Below, one piece after another: positions 14,024-27,800 of a DNA stretch of 64,000 nucleotides; the stretch's first letter is position 1, and each line of letters starts with the position of its first letter. A program made the position numbers and the translations under genes. The DNA comes from Rhynochetos jubatus (taxonomy: Eukaryota; Chordata; Aves; Eurypygiformes; Rhynochetidae), in the NCBI GenBank assembly GCA_027574665.1, contig CM050648.1, positions 40,518,700-40,582,699 of the forward strand. The letters run 5' to 3'. Below the pieces are notes generated by a model that searched no databases, was not told the DNA's origin, and worked only from the letters and a program-made list of their open reading frames with translations.

Positions 14024-14571
14024 AAGGCAGATGATGGCATAAGGTGACCTGGATATATGACTTGGTCTTGTTGATGCTAAAGGCAAGGTAGTGCAGGAGA
14101 CATAAGCATCAGAGCTATAATGCCGTTTGAGGTTATGGCCAAGTTCCTGGTGGACAATGAGCACTCAGATATATAACTAAGCACAGCCAATTTTCCAGCC
14201 ATCCACTCCATTACCAAACTAGGCCGTAAATCACCCTTTGGAAAGTAGTAAAAGTGCTTACAGACCTGTGACGCATTAGTTCAATATCGGCAAGTTCAGT
14301 TCTGCTGTAGTCATTTCAGATATCTGCAATTTTACATTTTGGCTAGTCAGCCTTTGGGTTCTTCTTCTTCAGTGCTGTTCTCTTTAGCAGAAAAGATGGG
14401 ATCTTGATAGATTAGGTATCTTGTCTCTTTTCTTAAAGCAGTGCTGCTGTACTTTATAGTATTAGTACTACATTTCCTACATATTAAATCGTTACTATCG
14501 TCTTCATGCCCATAGCCAACACATTACAGGCTTTACTGGAATATGATTTTTGGCAAGACAATGAAGTTATC

Positions 14572-14622
14572 CTGGTTTTAGATCACCCTCTACTGGTTTC
14601 AGATCACCCTCTACTGGTTTCA
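14572..14622 (+). repeat. 21-bp tandem duplication, about 2.4 copies
   Basis: Unit 1 is 14572-14592, unit 2 is 14593-14613, and a partial third unit is 14614-14622. The two full units differ at one position (T versus C). The near identity suggests a fairly recent slippage or short duplication. Confidence 0.9.
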
Positions 14623-14916
14623 TATTTAAGCCTTTCATATTAACAGCAGTTTCATTTCAATAAGCTAATAATAGCACCTTAAAGTCTTACATATCAGCAG
14701 AAAGATTCCGCACAGTTACATGAATTTAAGAGCTTATCCTGTGCAAGAATAAGTGATGAAGAAGCCTATTCTCAATAAACCAAGGCTTTTCTCATGAGCC
14801 ATTTATCTTAAGAAGCACCATGGCATGATTTTTGGCCCATTATGGCATTGTTCTTAGCTGGAGTATCACTCATGGCGTCTGAATGCTCTAGACCTTTAAT
14901 CTCAGAGGAACCTTAT

Positions 14917-15497
14917 TATGCTGGGTTTGGCTGTGATAGAGTTAATTTTCCTCATGGTAGCTAGTATGATTTCTCTACCATACTGAAAGCAGTGTTCATA
15001 CTACAGGGATGTTTTCGTTGTTGCTGAGCAGTGCTTACACAAAGTCAAGGCCTTTTCTGCCTCTCACATCACCCCACCAGTGAGTAGGCTGGGAGTGCAC
15101 AAGAGGTTGGGAGGGGACACTGCTGGGACAACTGACCCCAAATGACCAAAGGAATATTCCATACCATATGGCATCATGCTCAGCATGTAAGGTTGTGAGA
15201 AGTAGAAGGAAGGGAGGCAGCAACATTCAAAGTGATGGTATTTGTCTTCCCAAGTAACCATTGCACATGATGGAGCCCTGCTTTCCTGGAGATGGCTGAA
15301 CTGATGTGAAGTAGTGAATGGATTCCTTAATTTGCTTTGCTCACATGTGCAGATTTTCCTTTCCCTATTAAACTGTCTTCATCTCAACCCACAGGTTTTC
15401 TCACTTTTACTCTTCTGATTCTCCCCCAACTCACCGTTGGGGTAGTGAGTGAGTGGCTGTGTGATGCTTAGTTGCTGACTGGGGTTAAACCACAACA
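14917..15497 (+). mobile_element. ERVL-type endogenous retrovirus solo LTR, plus strand
   Basis: This carries the full order of landmarks of the common avian ERVL LTR. The start resembles TGTGCTGGTTTTGGCTG but reads TATGCTGGG here. There follow a GAGTTAATTTTC block, GCAGTGCTTACACA, CAAGGCCTTTTCTGCCTCTC, CCATACCATATGGCATCATG, the GTCTTCCCAAGTAACC block, an ATTAAA polyadenylation signal at 15367-15372, and the end GGTTAAACCACAACA. The length of 581 bases fits the family. The flanks (CTTAT before, TGTCA after) do not match, so the target duplication is lost, mutated or was never paired. No internal viral genes flank it, so it is a solo LTR. The outer LTR at 33158-34604 is a relative. Confidence 0.93.
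15367..15372 (+). promoter_or_regulatory. LTR polyadenylation signal (ATTAAA)
   Basis: ATTAAA followed by ACTGTC is in the same context as in the LTR ending at 34604, about 130 bases before the element end. It would define the end of retroviral R. Confidence 0.6.
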
Positions 15498-18400
15498 TGT
15501 CATTTTTAGCACACAACATGGGTCTCGAAGGGTTGGAGATAATGATAGATTTTATTAGAATGTGATAGATGATCTGAGGTTCTTCAGAAGACAATGCTGA
15601 GATGAGGCATGCTTTACTGGATGCAGACCTACATCAGTAGTCTTCAATGTAAACTTGTGTTCTGCAGCTAATTCTTTAGGCTCCTTTAGGAATTATAGCA
15701 TATAAGATTTCTGAAAGAGTAATATATATATAACTATAAATAATAAAAAAACCCCTATAAAATCCATACAAAGGTTATCATATGATATTAAGCTTCACTG
15801 GACTAGCCAGAAGACTGTAAGTAATCATACTTTATATACAGAAAGAAAGCATAAAAAACCTATCAGCTGTTGAGAATATTGTTTCATTCCAGAATACACT
15901 TGTCCTTCTTAACAAATAAGGAAAAAACCCCTGAAACAATAATCTTTGCTATTGTATATACAAAGCCTGGGCTACTTGTGTTTTGTCCTTATACTTTCAC
16001 CGGTTGGACAAGTGTAAGCTCCAGAGAAATCGTTTGGGTAAATGGGGTCAGACATAGCCTAATGCATCCTAAGTTTAATAGTTCCTTTAAGAAATGAATA
16101 CAGACCAGAGATTTTGAGTCATCAGTTCATTATTCTCTATTCATGGGATAGAATGTTTCAACTTCATTTGTGGCAACCACTTTTTCTGGCGGTGTTCCGA
16201 AACATAATACTTAGAAACCAAACACACACACAAAAGAGATTCAGGATTGTACACCGATCTTGTTACCAGCTTGATCATTAATCAATGCAATTTATTTGTT
16301 TAATACTATGCTGCAGATAATTCTTCAAGAAAAAAATGAAAACGTTAAGCATTCTTGAAAATTATTATATTAAATATTTGCTTCCAAATTGCTTATAAAG
16401 AAAAATATAAATGATGTTAAAAAGAACTAATATTTTGCAAATCCGCAGATTTTGGTTTTCTACTTTCATATATGTAAGAAGGCTTCATTTTCATGGTCAC
16501 ATCATTAAGTAATTTCTAATGAAGAAGTTAGACTAAGATGATACAAATGGACATTTGAAAACATCTTCAGCTAGCTTCTCCACAGTACAAAATATCCATG
16601 GACTACCTAAAATTTACCATCCCACCACTGCAGAGAAAGGATTAACTATAAGGAGATCCAGTATCCAAGGATTTCTGGTTAGATGTGACACTCCTGTGCA
16701 GTGTTTTATTAGAACAGTTTTGCTAGTGAGTCAGAGGTTTTATCAGCAAAAAAAGGAGAGCAGACATGTTTCTTTCACTCTGCCTTTCAAGCTCTCTGTT
16801 TGTTGCTTTGCCTGTTAAAGACTCGCTTAGTTTCAAGCTCCAGCAGAGATTTCTCATTAGCCAGCGCATCAGAACACCACAATGGTGTAACTTCCATATC
16901 ATTAAATCTTTGATGCATCTGTCAAGACTACCAACACCACCTGTCATAACTGTGAGGAAGATATTCATCCATGGGAAATTTGAATAGCACTGTGAATTTC
17001 TATCATGCAGGTCCCTTTACAACCACCACTTCAGGCTGCCATTAAACATAGGTCAAATGGAGTGCTGCATGTGAAATTTCTTGGCCTGTTACATTTACTG
17101 GAAACTCAAGTCCAGGTTAAACTATAGCCTGAACATCAAAATACCCACCTATTTATGTTCACTGCTGGCCGGTATTTGAGGGAAATGTCTCCTAATTTAA
17201 ACTACAGAACTAGCAGTTGGGTGGACTGGGATTTATTCCATGTTCTGACATAGGTCTTCAACAGAAAGTTACTTGATTCTTTTTTATGTAACTGTTTCAC
17301 CATGAGTTCTGAGGTGCATAAACTAGATTAGCTACTGAGTCAATGTTTTGCATGTTTGTAAGACCAAAATCTGAAGCAAACTGACCTATGCTTTTTTTCA
17401 CTGTTAAGTTTCTAAACTCATAGCACAGCAGTATTTATTTCTATTATGAAGTTGCATGTCTTGACTTGATATTATTGTGCAAGTTACTAATTTCTTGAGT
17501 CCTAGATTATTGGACTATTTTCAGAATATGAAAATTAGAGAACATAGGAAGGAGCTGTATTATAACTAAAATTTACAGGATGTCTTCCTTCATCCAGTAC
17601 TTACTTGGTTAAATTCTGTAGTTGAAAAGACCATATAAATCACATACTAGACAATGGAACTATAGCTGTGGAAACATATATTCCTGAATAAAGGAAAAAT
17701 AACCATTAATTTTAGCATTTGCAAAAATGCTGTTGGTCTTACTCTGACACACTGTAGAATAATACCAACCAGATCAAGATGTAACAACCTTTGAGAAAGA
17801 CAAAGTGGTGCAAGAAAGTTGGTGCTGGGATGTCTTTGTATCTGTCTCGGAGACTGAGCCTATGACCTGCCAGAGGACACCCAGGGTATTTTCCCAGGAA
17901 ATCTACTGGTCATGGAAGCAGCTTCTGCTTTGAAGACACAAGATTTCAATAAATTAGGGCTGCGTACTTTACATGTACTGTATTCCACAGTTGGTATGGA
18001 GTTGGATTTTTGAAGGCGCTTAAACACCCCTATGATTATTTCAGTATCACCTTGCTTGCTCTTTAGCCAGTGAGTTAGATGCCCAGCTTTTTTCTAACAT
18101 GGCAATCCACTAAATGAACAGCTGCCATTTAAACCAGTAAAACTACATGGACATAAAAATGTTTCTTCATGCTACAAAAGGGCATTTCCCATATCCTTCC
18201 CCCAGGGTTGAGTATGCCTACAGTGGCACAGAATTGATCCTGATTCACAGAGAATCACTTCTGAACCAGTGGTGTCTTTTCCATATGCCCCAAAGTTCAC
18301 AGCTTCAGTGCTGAATTTGCTGTAGATTTAGGGTCTCTTTGGGCAGAATACTAGAGTTGTTGGACTGATGCTACTATGTGTAGACTCATATCTGGAGGAC

Positions 18401-21400
18401 ATACAGGAGTGTCATATTAAGGGTGCCATTCTGATTCTGGTTCCTAATTGGCCTTGGAGTTCATTTGGATATCCTTGTATGACACTGCATTGTGCCAGGA
18501 AAACATTGTCTACCATGATTAAGAGCTAAATCCATCAAAGTGTTTAGACACCTAACTACCAGTAAGTTTAAACTTAGATCCTCAGAAGCCTTGAGGAGCT
18601 GCCTCAAGTCCATAGGCACCAATACTCCTGGCTATAAAATCCACTACTTTTCTGTCACTCAGAGCTATGCTCATCATGCTGATGACAGGAAAGGTGCCTT
18701 TACCTTTGAAGACCACACAGACGGCAGAAATGTCCAATATACACCCCTCAAATCAATCCTTTGACTGATTTGCTACTGAGAATTGAACAAAGTTTCTATG
18801 AAAGTCTGATAAAAACTACATTTTTAGAGGATGGCCCTTCCTTTCCTCTGCCTAATGAAGCAGCATGACTTTGTATGTAATAAATATTAATCATCAAAGA
18901 ATTAGAATTGAAATTAATATCATGGGCAATTAAAAAGTCAGAAACTATCAACGTTAAAATGTTGAACACTCAGTTGCCTGTTGGAAACAATGCACACATG
19001 ATAAAGTGAAAATCACAATAAGGGACATTATTTTTTCTTTTTGTGTGGGAAAGATAGAAGAAGAAACTTTCTTTAAAAAATAGGAGTAGGAATACTGGAA
19101 AGAGGCTTTATGAAAAGATTATAATAATGTTACACTCTATTCAAACAGGAGGGAGCTCAGCTCCTGGTAAACAGTAGTGACTAGCCTCACAAGAGTTTGA
19201 TCCTTAGCATCAGTCATCCAAGTATTGCTCAGCTCCGCCTCTACTTTTCTTTTTTATCTAAGTACCAGTAATTACCACTGTGCTCAAGTGTCTCCTCTTT
19301 TTTGTCATATGAATGTTGCTATGGATTGCTTTATGGCCATCAGAGATGGACCTCATATCTGTGAAGTCTGTGGCAGTTCTTCCACTGATTTGAAAATATT
19401 TTGGTTTGGATGTTTAGGACCCATACTGAAAGGCAAAGTGGATTTAGATTTAAATGATTCTACAGACAAATCCTTCCAATGGCATACATTATAAGACATG
19501 AACAATCTCCCTGCCCATCCTGCTCTGCTCTTCACATCTCCCTTTAGTTAAAACCTGTTAGTTTTTCCTTTCGCAATACCATTCCACAGGAGGATGCTTT
19601 CATTCATCCATTTTGTGTGCCACTCCAGCTGCCATGACAGATGCTCTGACTAATTGCAGGCCCCAGCTATTTTTTTTCATACCTTTCGGATAATTTAACA
19701 GTGAAGGGGATCAATGAATTCTTTGATAAATCTCAACATTTGTCATAAATTTGCCCTTGTGAGTTTCTAGTTCTTTTCCAATAGTAAATAAATTATGACA
19801 GTAGATTATTTGGGCATTGTAACTATGGCCACACTTTCTGAGCCTAGATGGGCAGAATTATCATCCTGCATCATGGTCCACCAACTGTAGCATCCTGTTC
19901 CTGTGAAAGATCACAGCAAGTCACATAAGATCACATAGCTACAGGTGAAAACTCTCCCTGTGCTCGTTTGGAGTTTTAAAGGAATTGTAGCTGAAAGTGT
20001 ATGAGGCTTGTACTGAGCTAAGTGGATTTATAGTGATATTCTGTACAGGGTGGAGGTGAGACTGAAAGAAAGAGCTCATCTGTGAAAGGTTATGAAGGTC
20101 TACAAAGGTCGTGTGGGCAGGCTCAAATGTTCTCAGACTGTTGAGGAAAATTTTAATTTCCTTCCCATTTCTCTCCTTTGGCAGCTGATAAAGGGCATAA
20201 AATTCAAGTGTTGTGTCAAGTTTTAATAGTAGTTTTTTTCATGCAACTCCCAGTTTTTAGTATAAAAATCACTGACATCATTTTGGAGATGGTCCATTTC
20301 ATTTTTCCATATATCTTGGATGTCTTCACTCCATATAAGCTGCTCTCTCAAAAGGTGGAAAACCCTTTGTGACTGACATATAAACATAGGATTTCTCAGA
20401 GACATTTGCTTGTAAGTGTAGCAAGTTCATGTCTTTTGGTCTGAATAATTGGGTGACTGCCCAGAAAGAAAAAGAATGAACTCTGCAACTCTTACTGGAT
20501 CTTCCTGAAAATGTTAGTTTCTGTACTAGACTAATAGCAAAGGCTCGCATTATAAAACCATTAATATATTTAAAATGTTACTGCGGATGTGGACTTGATA
20601 TCTGCCCATCAAACTGCAACTTTTTCCTCTCCAGAAGGTCATACCACACTGATCTCACTTTTGTGCTTTCTCAAGAAATTAGGATTGTTTGATCTGTTAG
20701 CTTTAGAGAAACTGTGGGAGATGCTGGATGTAGATTCTCTATCATGCTATAGACTACAGCTTTAATAAAGATGAGTCTCTAAACAAGGGAACTAAAGGTC
20801 ACAGTTCACTTTATTTAACCCTAATGCATGTTCCTTTTTCTTTTCTCAACCCTCAAAGAATGTTATGTTTCCCTTTTCAGAGAAGAGGATAACAAGCTTT
20901 CGTATTTGCTTTTTAATAATCATTCTATTTTTCCTGGTCAGTCCCTTAAACCATCTCCTGGTTTTACTGAAATTAAGTGAGAATTCCTTGTTTTTTCCCC
21001 AGTGCAAGTGAAATGAAAGCTGGGGCAGAAGATCCTTTGGATATTCTGGATGATTTCCTCTTTATGTTGTGTGTGTCTCCCACAGAATGGACGAGTGCAT
21101 TTTGGGATGGCTCATGGTGACAGTGGCTCCTCAGGCAGAGTGAGATGGATGGGAATGTTCTCCACAACCAAGACTCAAGAGGGAGGGAAGCCCTGTGCAG
21201 GGATCACACAGTGAGCCAGGCTGGCAGCCAGCAGCTCCATGACTGCTGCCACCATGGGGTCTTCCCAGAGATAGTGGAGATGAGTGGTACAAGGGACACA
21301 ACATCTCTGCCTACAGAGCTACAGAGCAGCCTGGTTGAACAACCACAAATCTTGGCTTGATACTAGGTGACAGTGTTAAGGACAGAAACATTACGGGCCA

Positions 21401-21738
21401 TATGGCAAGTATTTTTGATTGATAATAGATGTTTATATGTTTCATGCTGCCTCTCTGGAGATATGCCTGGAAAGATGAGATGACAGGTCCCAAAGGAACA
21501 GTAGTTTGGATTTCTGCCTCATCATTCAGCATACCTCTTTATTAAAAATGTGATCACATTCAACACTAGTATACAAAATACTGAAGGTGCAATATGTAAT
21601 TTGCTAAGCCAATGAAATTACGTTACTGGTTATAAGCATTGGTTTAAATCACTATTTTCAAGAAAGAACAGCTTTATTTTCAAAAGATTTTCTTCCTTGA
21701 GCATTCAGACAATGTACTACTTGATCCCATCTGGTTGT
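15498..21738. other. Unique noncoding DNA
   Basis: No exon or transposon was recognised. Overlapping open frames on both strands at 16555-16987 have no splice context and no family resemblance. An acceptor-like CCCTTTTCAG at about 20871-20880 has no matching exon downstream. Confidence 0.55.
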
Positions 21739-21800
21739 GGTTTTTTTGTGTGTTGGTTCTGTTTGGTTTTTTTTGTTTGTTTGTTTTAATTTTTTTTTTA
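21739..21800. repeat. T-rich low-complexity stretch
   Basis: Runs of T separated by G, GT or GTTTG. Similar G/T-rich stretches occur at about 5999-6071 and 36685-36718. Confidence 0.85.
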
Positions 21801-23887
21801 TTCAGAATGCTTTCCCTCATCTTTTTTTATATGTTTATCTTTGTCCTAATATCTAATATTACAAAAGCAGGTGATGCAGAATTTATGTAAAGAATGATAT
21901 TCATTTAGCACTTAGAGAAGTGAGAATGTTCAATGCAATCACCAGCTTTGCTTTTTGATAAGCATGCAACCAGCATCTGTGCATTAAACAGGCTACTGTA
22001 GGTGTGTTGCTTACAGAGCAAAGGAAATGACTAAAAAGACAACATCACTGACCTTTGTCTGGGTTGTCTTTTCTAGCCAGTTCTCTTCCACCATATAGTG
22101 TTTCAGTATGATTGTCTGAAACTCGATGGATCTGAGCTGCTGAAACCACCAACAAGGTTACATGAAGAACGGATAGTTGTGATGTCTTCCTCAGCCTACA
22201 CACTGACTCATTAACATGTTTTTTTGAAGTCCTGGGAGCTTTGTCAGGAAGTCTGCAAAGGAATCTTCAAAAAGGAAACTACTGGAGATAACCACTGAGA
22301 AAAGGTGCAAAGCAAGTATGTATTTGGCAGACTGCCAGAAACTGTAGATCATTTTCTTCTTAATTGCTCAGATAACATGACGCGATTCAAGAAACAATAC
22401 TGGACTAGAACGTTATAAAATAAAAATGCATGCTTTTCAACTGAAAAATAATTTCTCAAAAAAAAATTTTTGGCAACCATAAAAGTGTCATGAACAGAAC
22501 ATCTACTATACTAAAGCAGGATGGAAAATGCAAAGACCAAGCTTTGAAAGATATAGAAAGCAGATGAGATTTCTGCATTGTATTTACAATGGCTTGTTGT
22601 AGATTTTGCTGGACTAAATAGTCTTCAAATTGTTAACAGAGCCAACACTAAATAATCAAATAAAGTTCAAATTTTAATTACAGACAACTTGACTTGTTTA
22701 GGCTGATGACATACGATTACCACTACAAGTGTTTTAGTCAAAGTTAAATATTATATGAAAGAAAGAACATGAGACAAAGCATTTGTAACATTGTATAGTA
22801 ATTTAGTGGTTTATTTTAATAACATTCCTTATTCCCTCTCCATTCAGCAGCAGAGAATTTTTGAAGGAAAATACTTTGATTGACAGCATTTCAGATATTT
22901 TATGGAAAAAAGGAAATACATTCAAGGTTTGTCTACTTTATCAATGTTATAGTCCTGAAGGCAAAATGAGAAAACCAAATGCAAAATGGGTAGAAAAGAG
23001 TAACCAATAGCATAAAGAAAACGTCTGATTCTGATTCACAGTTTAACTTTCCAGTCTAACCTCCTGCAAATATAATCCAAATAACATAGGTTCTTCCTAA
23101 CTGCTCTTATACTTGGCAAAATCTGTGCCAATGTGAGGCCATTTAAAGATCTTGTTATTACCATGTCTTTTCATTCGTAGATTTATGCATTCTGCCAACA
23201 TGTAATAGCTGACTAAGTCAGATTTATCCTAAACAGTAGCCAGGAGAACACTGAGAATCCAGTTCCTGAGTTGTAGAGGTTCTTCAGGACTGAGGATACC
23301 AAGAAAGCTGCTGAAGTTATCTGAATTGTTCTCTGTAGCTCAGCATGGACAGACTTACTCAGTAAAACAGTGTGATGGAGGCCTGAAGATGTCCTAGTAG
23401 AGTTTAACATCTAGGAGAACGATGTTAGACTTCACCTCTAATTTCACCTATTCTCTAGGAATTTTTGACAAATCAAGGAGTCCCCAAAAAGGCAATGAAT
23501 AGAATATAGTACTCTCTCTTTATTTTGCCCACTAATTATGCTTAATTTCTGATATAGCATTTTTGGTCCATAAGTTTCCAATCTTCTGATCTTCTGTTTA
23601 CCATGCATCATTTCATTACAGTCCTTGGGCTTCATCAGAAACATTTCTGTTTGTTTTGTTTAACTCCATGTTTCCATCTTTAACATCTGATGATTTTTGT
23701 AAAAGTTTTTATGTAACAGTGTTTTGTGCTTTTGTTGCTTGGGTTAGCAAAATATGTGTTAAATTCTACATGCTAGCCATCTATACTTTTGGATCAGCAT
23801 GATTTTCCCTGAAGTTGTTGATTGTATGTGTCCATATAACTTGTTTTGAACAAGATAGGATGCATGCGATTTACATAATCAGCTCTG

Positions 23888-23984
23888 TGTACTAATTAGA
23901 GAAGTAGCTATTTTCAATATCCTAGAAAAATGATGCCAGGCTAACACAAGGATATTGAAAGCATCTGCTTCTCTAATTAGTAGA
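23888..23984. repeat. Long imperfect inverted repeat (97-nt hairpin)
   Basis: The left arm, 23888-23923, and the right arm, 23949-23984, are each 36 nt and are separated by 25 nt. Aligning the left arm with the reverse complement of the right arm gives 31 of 36 identical positions. Two of the five differences are G:U pairs in RNA, so about 33 of 36 positions can pair in a plus-strand transcript. Both arms contain an ACTAATTAGAGAAG block in opposite orientations. The flanks show some further weak complementarity. Possible identities are a microRNA-precursor-like hairpin, a small palindromic DNA transposon remnant (MITE) or a chance inverted duplication. I do not recognise either arm as a known mature microRNA. 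Confidence 0.85.
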
Positions 23985-24767
23985 CAAGGGGCTTATCTTC
24001 CATTTTTATTCAAACTGTTCATGTGTCAAAGTATTTTGTTACACCAAAGAGTAGTGACATTTTGATCTAGGAAGGTCAAAAATAAGATGCCTCAAATAGT
24101 ATTGCACAGGAGCTGCCCTTTATGCTTTACAAGGTAAACAAGACACCATGCTTATTTCCCTCCAAAAGAAGAATATCATATACAGACCATATGAAAACAC
24201 TCGATATAGTAAAAAAAATATAATCCACATATGAACATTTCTGAAATTATTTACAGGAATTGTTCACAAATAACATTCTCAGAGTTCTGTGATAATGAGT
24301 AGATGACATAAAAAATGGAGAAGCTACCATTTCTCTTGTTCCAGACATCTTTATATAGCACATTTTGACAAAATTTCCAATATTAATTTCCTTGTCAGGA
24401 AATTTTAGCCCTTATTTCCTGATAATCCTTTATCTCTGTCTTAAAAAGTTCACGTTTAGTGCTTGTTTTCCCAGAAAACACATAACATACTATAATTAGG
24501 CCATTGCAACATTGTAACTATTTTTTTTAAAATCAGGCTTTTAAAAACATTGGCCTCAAGACAATTTCTCTAGGCATCATACAATTTTATAGTTATTTTC
24601 TGATTCCTCACCAGGTTTTACTGTTTTTTAAAACTTATGTGCAGTACAGGTCTACTCAGGATTCCAATATAAGTTTCAACAACTTAATGTGTAGAGGAAG
24701 CATCTCCACAGTCCTAGGCCTAAGTCCCCAAATTATGCACACAGAAATACACCTCTTGTTCTTACCT
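23985..24767. other. Unique noncoding DNA
   Basis: AT-rich, no gene or repeat recognised between the hairpin and the CR1 tail. Confidence 0.55.
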
Positions 24768-24817
24768 TCATAGAATCACAGAGTGGTTTGGGTTGGAAGG
24801 GACCTTAAAGGTCATCA
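24768..24817 (-). mobile_element. CR1 LINE 3' tail fragment, minus strand
   Basis: TCATAGAATCACAGAG followed by TGGTTTGGGTTGGAAGGGAC and CTTAAAGGTCATC is the reverse complement of the diagnostic avian CR1 3' end. Only about 50 bases are recognisable, so this is a severe 5' truncation, the usual outcome of CR1 target-primed reverse transcription. Similarity to the consensus is high, so this is one of the younger repeats here. Confidence 0.93.
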
Positions 24818-27800
24818 TAAAGATTCATATCTTACATATAATTCAGCTGATAAACACAGACCTTGCATAATGCTGTTCCTGGTTGTGCCACAACTAAGCC
24901 ATAGCAATTGACCAAGAAGTGCAATTTAGTCTGTCTGTTTGCCTTTGTTAGTATTTAATATTCTGGTCAATCTCTGAATCCAGAAGAAAATGTATTATTT
25001 ATTTCTGGATAACTTAAGGAGATATGAATAGGACTGGGCCAGTATAGAGACAAAGGGGACATATACAGTTCATAGATGCCCTCAGACTGCAGTTAGCCCT
25101 CCAGAAAATAATGGATTAAGCTGTCAATTTGTGGTCATCTTTAAACTGCAAGAAAAGAGATAGCTATAGTCATCTGTCTCTGTTAATGAACTTCCTTCCC
25201 CTAACAAATAGAAATCGTGTTTTTATCATTTAGCTCAGACAAAATACTTGATGTGGAGTAGACCTAGACACTGCTGATGACACAACGCTTTTCACCTTGA
25301 AGTCACCAGCACAAGTTTTAACTTTTTTCCAATGGATGGAAAGAGTTTTCCTCTGGGGTGAGTTTCTGTTTCACTTCCAGGCCAGATAAAATGTAGATTT
25401 CTGCACTCAGAAAAGTGTTCACACTTTTCTTTCAGCAGACCGCAAGGGTGCAGGAGCCAACCCTGCTTGGGACCCCCCAGTCTTACCTGTGTGGAGGGAC
25501 AAGTCAGCACCATGCATTGGGTAGTGCAGCTTCCTTATGGCGGAAGTAGGGACCAACAAAGCTACCGCCCTCCGTCTGCAGTGGTACCTGTCTCAATTTG
25601 CCCCCTTTGTGCAGAGTACTATACAAAGATACTTTTGATTTTTCTTCAACACCTCCTCTGTCTCCTCCCTGAGTCTTACCCGGGCTGAAAGGAGGTAGAG
25701 GAAGTAAATGCTCTTCATCTGCTGGAACAGCTTTGCACCACTCCCATTCTACCAGGCTGCACTTTTTTTATGACTGTGATGCAAAGACAGGAGACAGACA
25801 TTTTTTTGTCTGCAAGGCTTTCTGTTTAATTAAAGGCCTATTGTGCCTCAGCTAACTCTCTGGTTTTTAAGGAGGGGTCTGGTTAAAATCAGGGTAATGG
25901 TTATTACAATTCTAGAGAAGAACATTTGCAGAGAAATATCCTGCCCTGTTTAAAATTTTTGTGGAATACCACAAAATACAAAATAGATCCCTTAATCTCA
26001 GTGGCTATCTTGAAAACTTATTACTAAATGTATATAAATGTGTAAGTACTATTCATTTTTTTAATGTTGGCATGTTGTAAAATTCTGTTTTCTTTTCATT
26101 TCATGCTGTTGTAAATAAACTGAATCTGTACAGTAGGTTTTTGTCAGACTCCCAGAAAGACAATTTTATTTTATAGCACATCCTAGACTGACAGCCAGAA
26201 ACTGTTCTGCACCACCTCAGTACAAACAAAATTAGCTTCTCACAATATTTTTGCAGATGTTAAAGGTCATTAATAGAATGAAACCAGATGACTAAAGCAA
26301 TACATTTGGAATGATTGGGTTTTATTTTTCTCCCCAGCTTAAAGACACAGAGTCCTCTTTTCTTGACTACTTGGCTGCATTTCAAATGTTCTTTTTTTCC
26401 TTTTTTTGCTATTTAATGGTTTCCAAAATCATAAAAATGAAAGTAGTGGGATATGTATTTCTTGGCTTATGCAACCCTACTTGTGTGAAAGATTTGGGTT
26501 TTTTTTACAGAGATGAATATAATATTAACTGTTCAAAATATACATTCCTGGAACAATTGTCCAATCCCCACATTTTGATCAAGGTCACACTTTTGCAATG
26601 ATCAAAAGAAAGACACCTAGCAGATGCAAGAAAAATCATCTTCAAAATGCAATGATATCCAGGAATAAAAAATAAAACTCCCCTTAGAAATGAAGGTAGT
26701 TCTATAGATTTTGAAGTGCCTTGCTGAAGTGAAAGCTGATGTTGATAACAACTAAAAATTAACCTTTTTCTTTCCTATAGAACAGTTACATCATAGTGTT
26801 CTGTGGCTTCTCTGGATGATAATGAAGGCCCTTGTTTGTCTTCTATATTTTATAGAAAATATATTTTAAAATATTACTACTACACACCTAACATTATACT
26901 CATCAGTTTAAACAATATTATGCTATTTTTATTCTACCCAAATGAAATGTGAAGATTAAATACTTGTCAAGAAATAGAAATTTCTTAAATGCTTTTAGAA
27001 ATACAGTATGTCAACTCTTTCCAAAAACTTTCAATATAAATCATAAAGAGCAAATCAGGCCCGTCCTGAAAGCGGAGATAGGAATGTATGTGTCCCTACT
27101 TTGGAACACTTTCAAAACAGGTCTGAAAAGAGAGAATTTAGGCTGCTCAAACTGTGCAGGAATGCACAGTATCAGGACAACCTGTATGAGGACATGATGA
27201 AAATGAAAGGCAAAAAGTTAGAGTGATGGAGTTGGTTTCAGTGGGCAAACGCAAAGGAGAAAGGTCAATGAGAGAGAGCCCACTGCAGGACCCAGACACC
27301 CAGCAGAGAGAAGTGGAAGAAGCTGTCCTGTGGTAAGGATGCCTTAAAAATTCTTTGCTTACCTTAAGAAAGGTAGGAAAAACTTTTCTTATGCTGAATG
27401 TAGAGTACAAGCCAGAGAAAAATACATCAGTGGTTTCTTATCTTGATTAATGCAAATTCTGTACAAAGACTCCATCTCTACATCCCGGCAAAGACAGAGG
27501 AAGAGAGATTTTTGAGATACTAGATAGAAGAAGTGGGGCTTGAAACTAAGCACAAAAGAAGAAGTATCAAGCATAAAACTATGAAGCAGGATGAGTAACA
27601 AGATCATAAACATTCAAAATAGAAGAAAAGAGAAAAGGCAGGCTAAGTTTTGATGAAACAAAACAAGGAATTTAATTTCAATATGGTATGTTTAACACAG
27701 AGTTGGAATATTCAGGTTGAAACCCTGGGGAGATAGCCAAAGAGGCCCAAGTGAATGAGTAGAGATGATTTGGCACAGAGAAATAAAGAAGTAATTCATC

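Noticed and set aside
26311-26601. Plus-strand frame preceded by a strong acceptor ending at 26338
   Set aside because: No donor in a usable position; the frame turns into Phe-rich low-complexity sequence.
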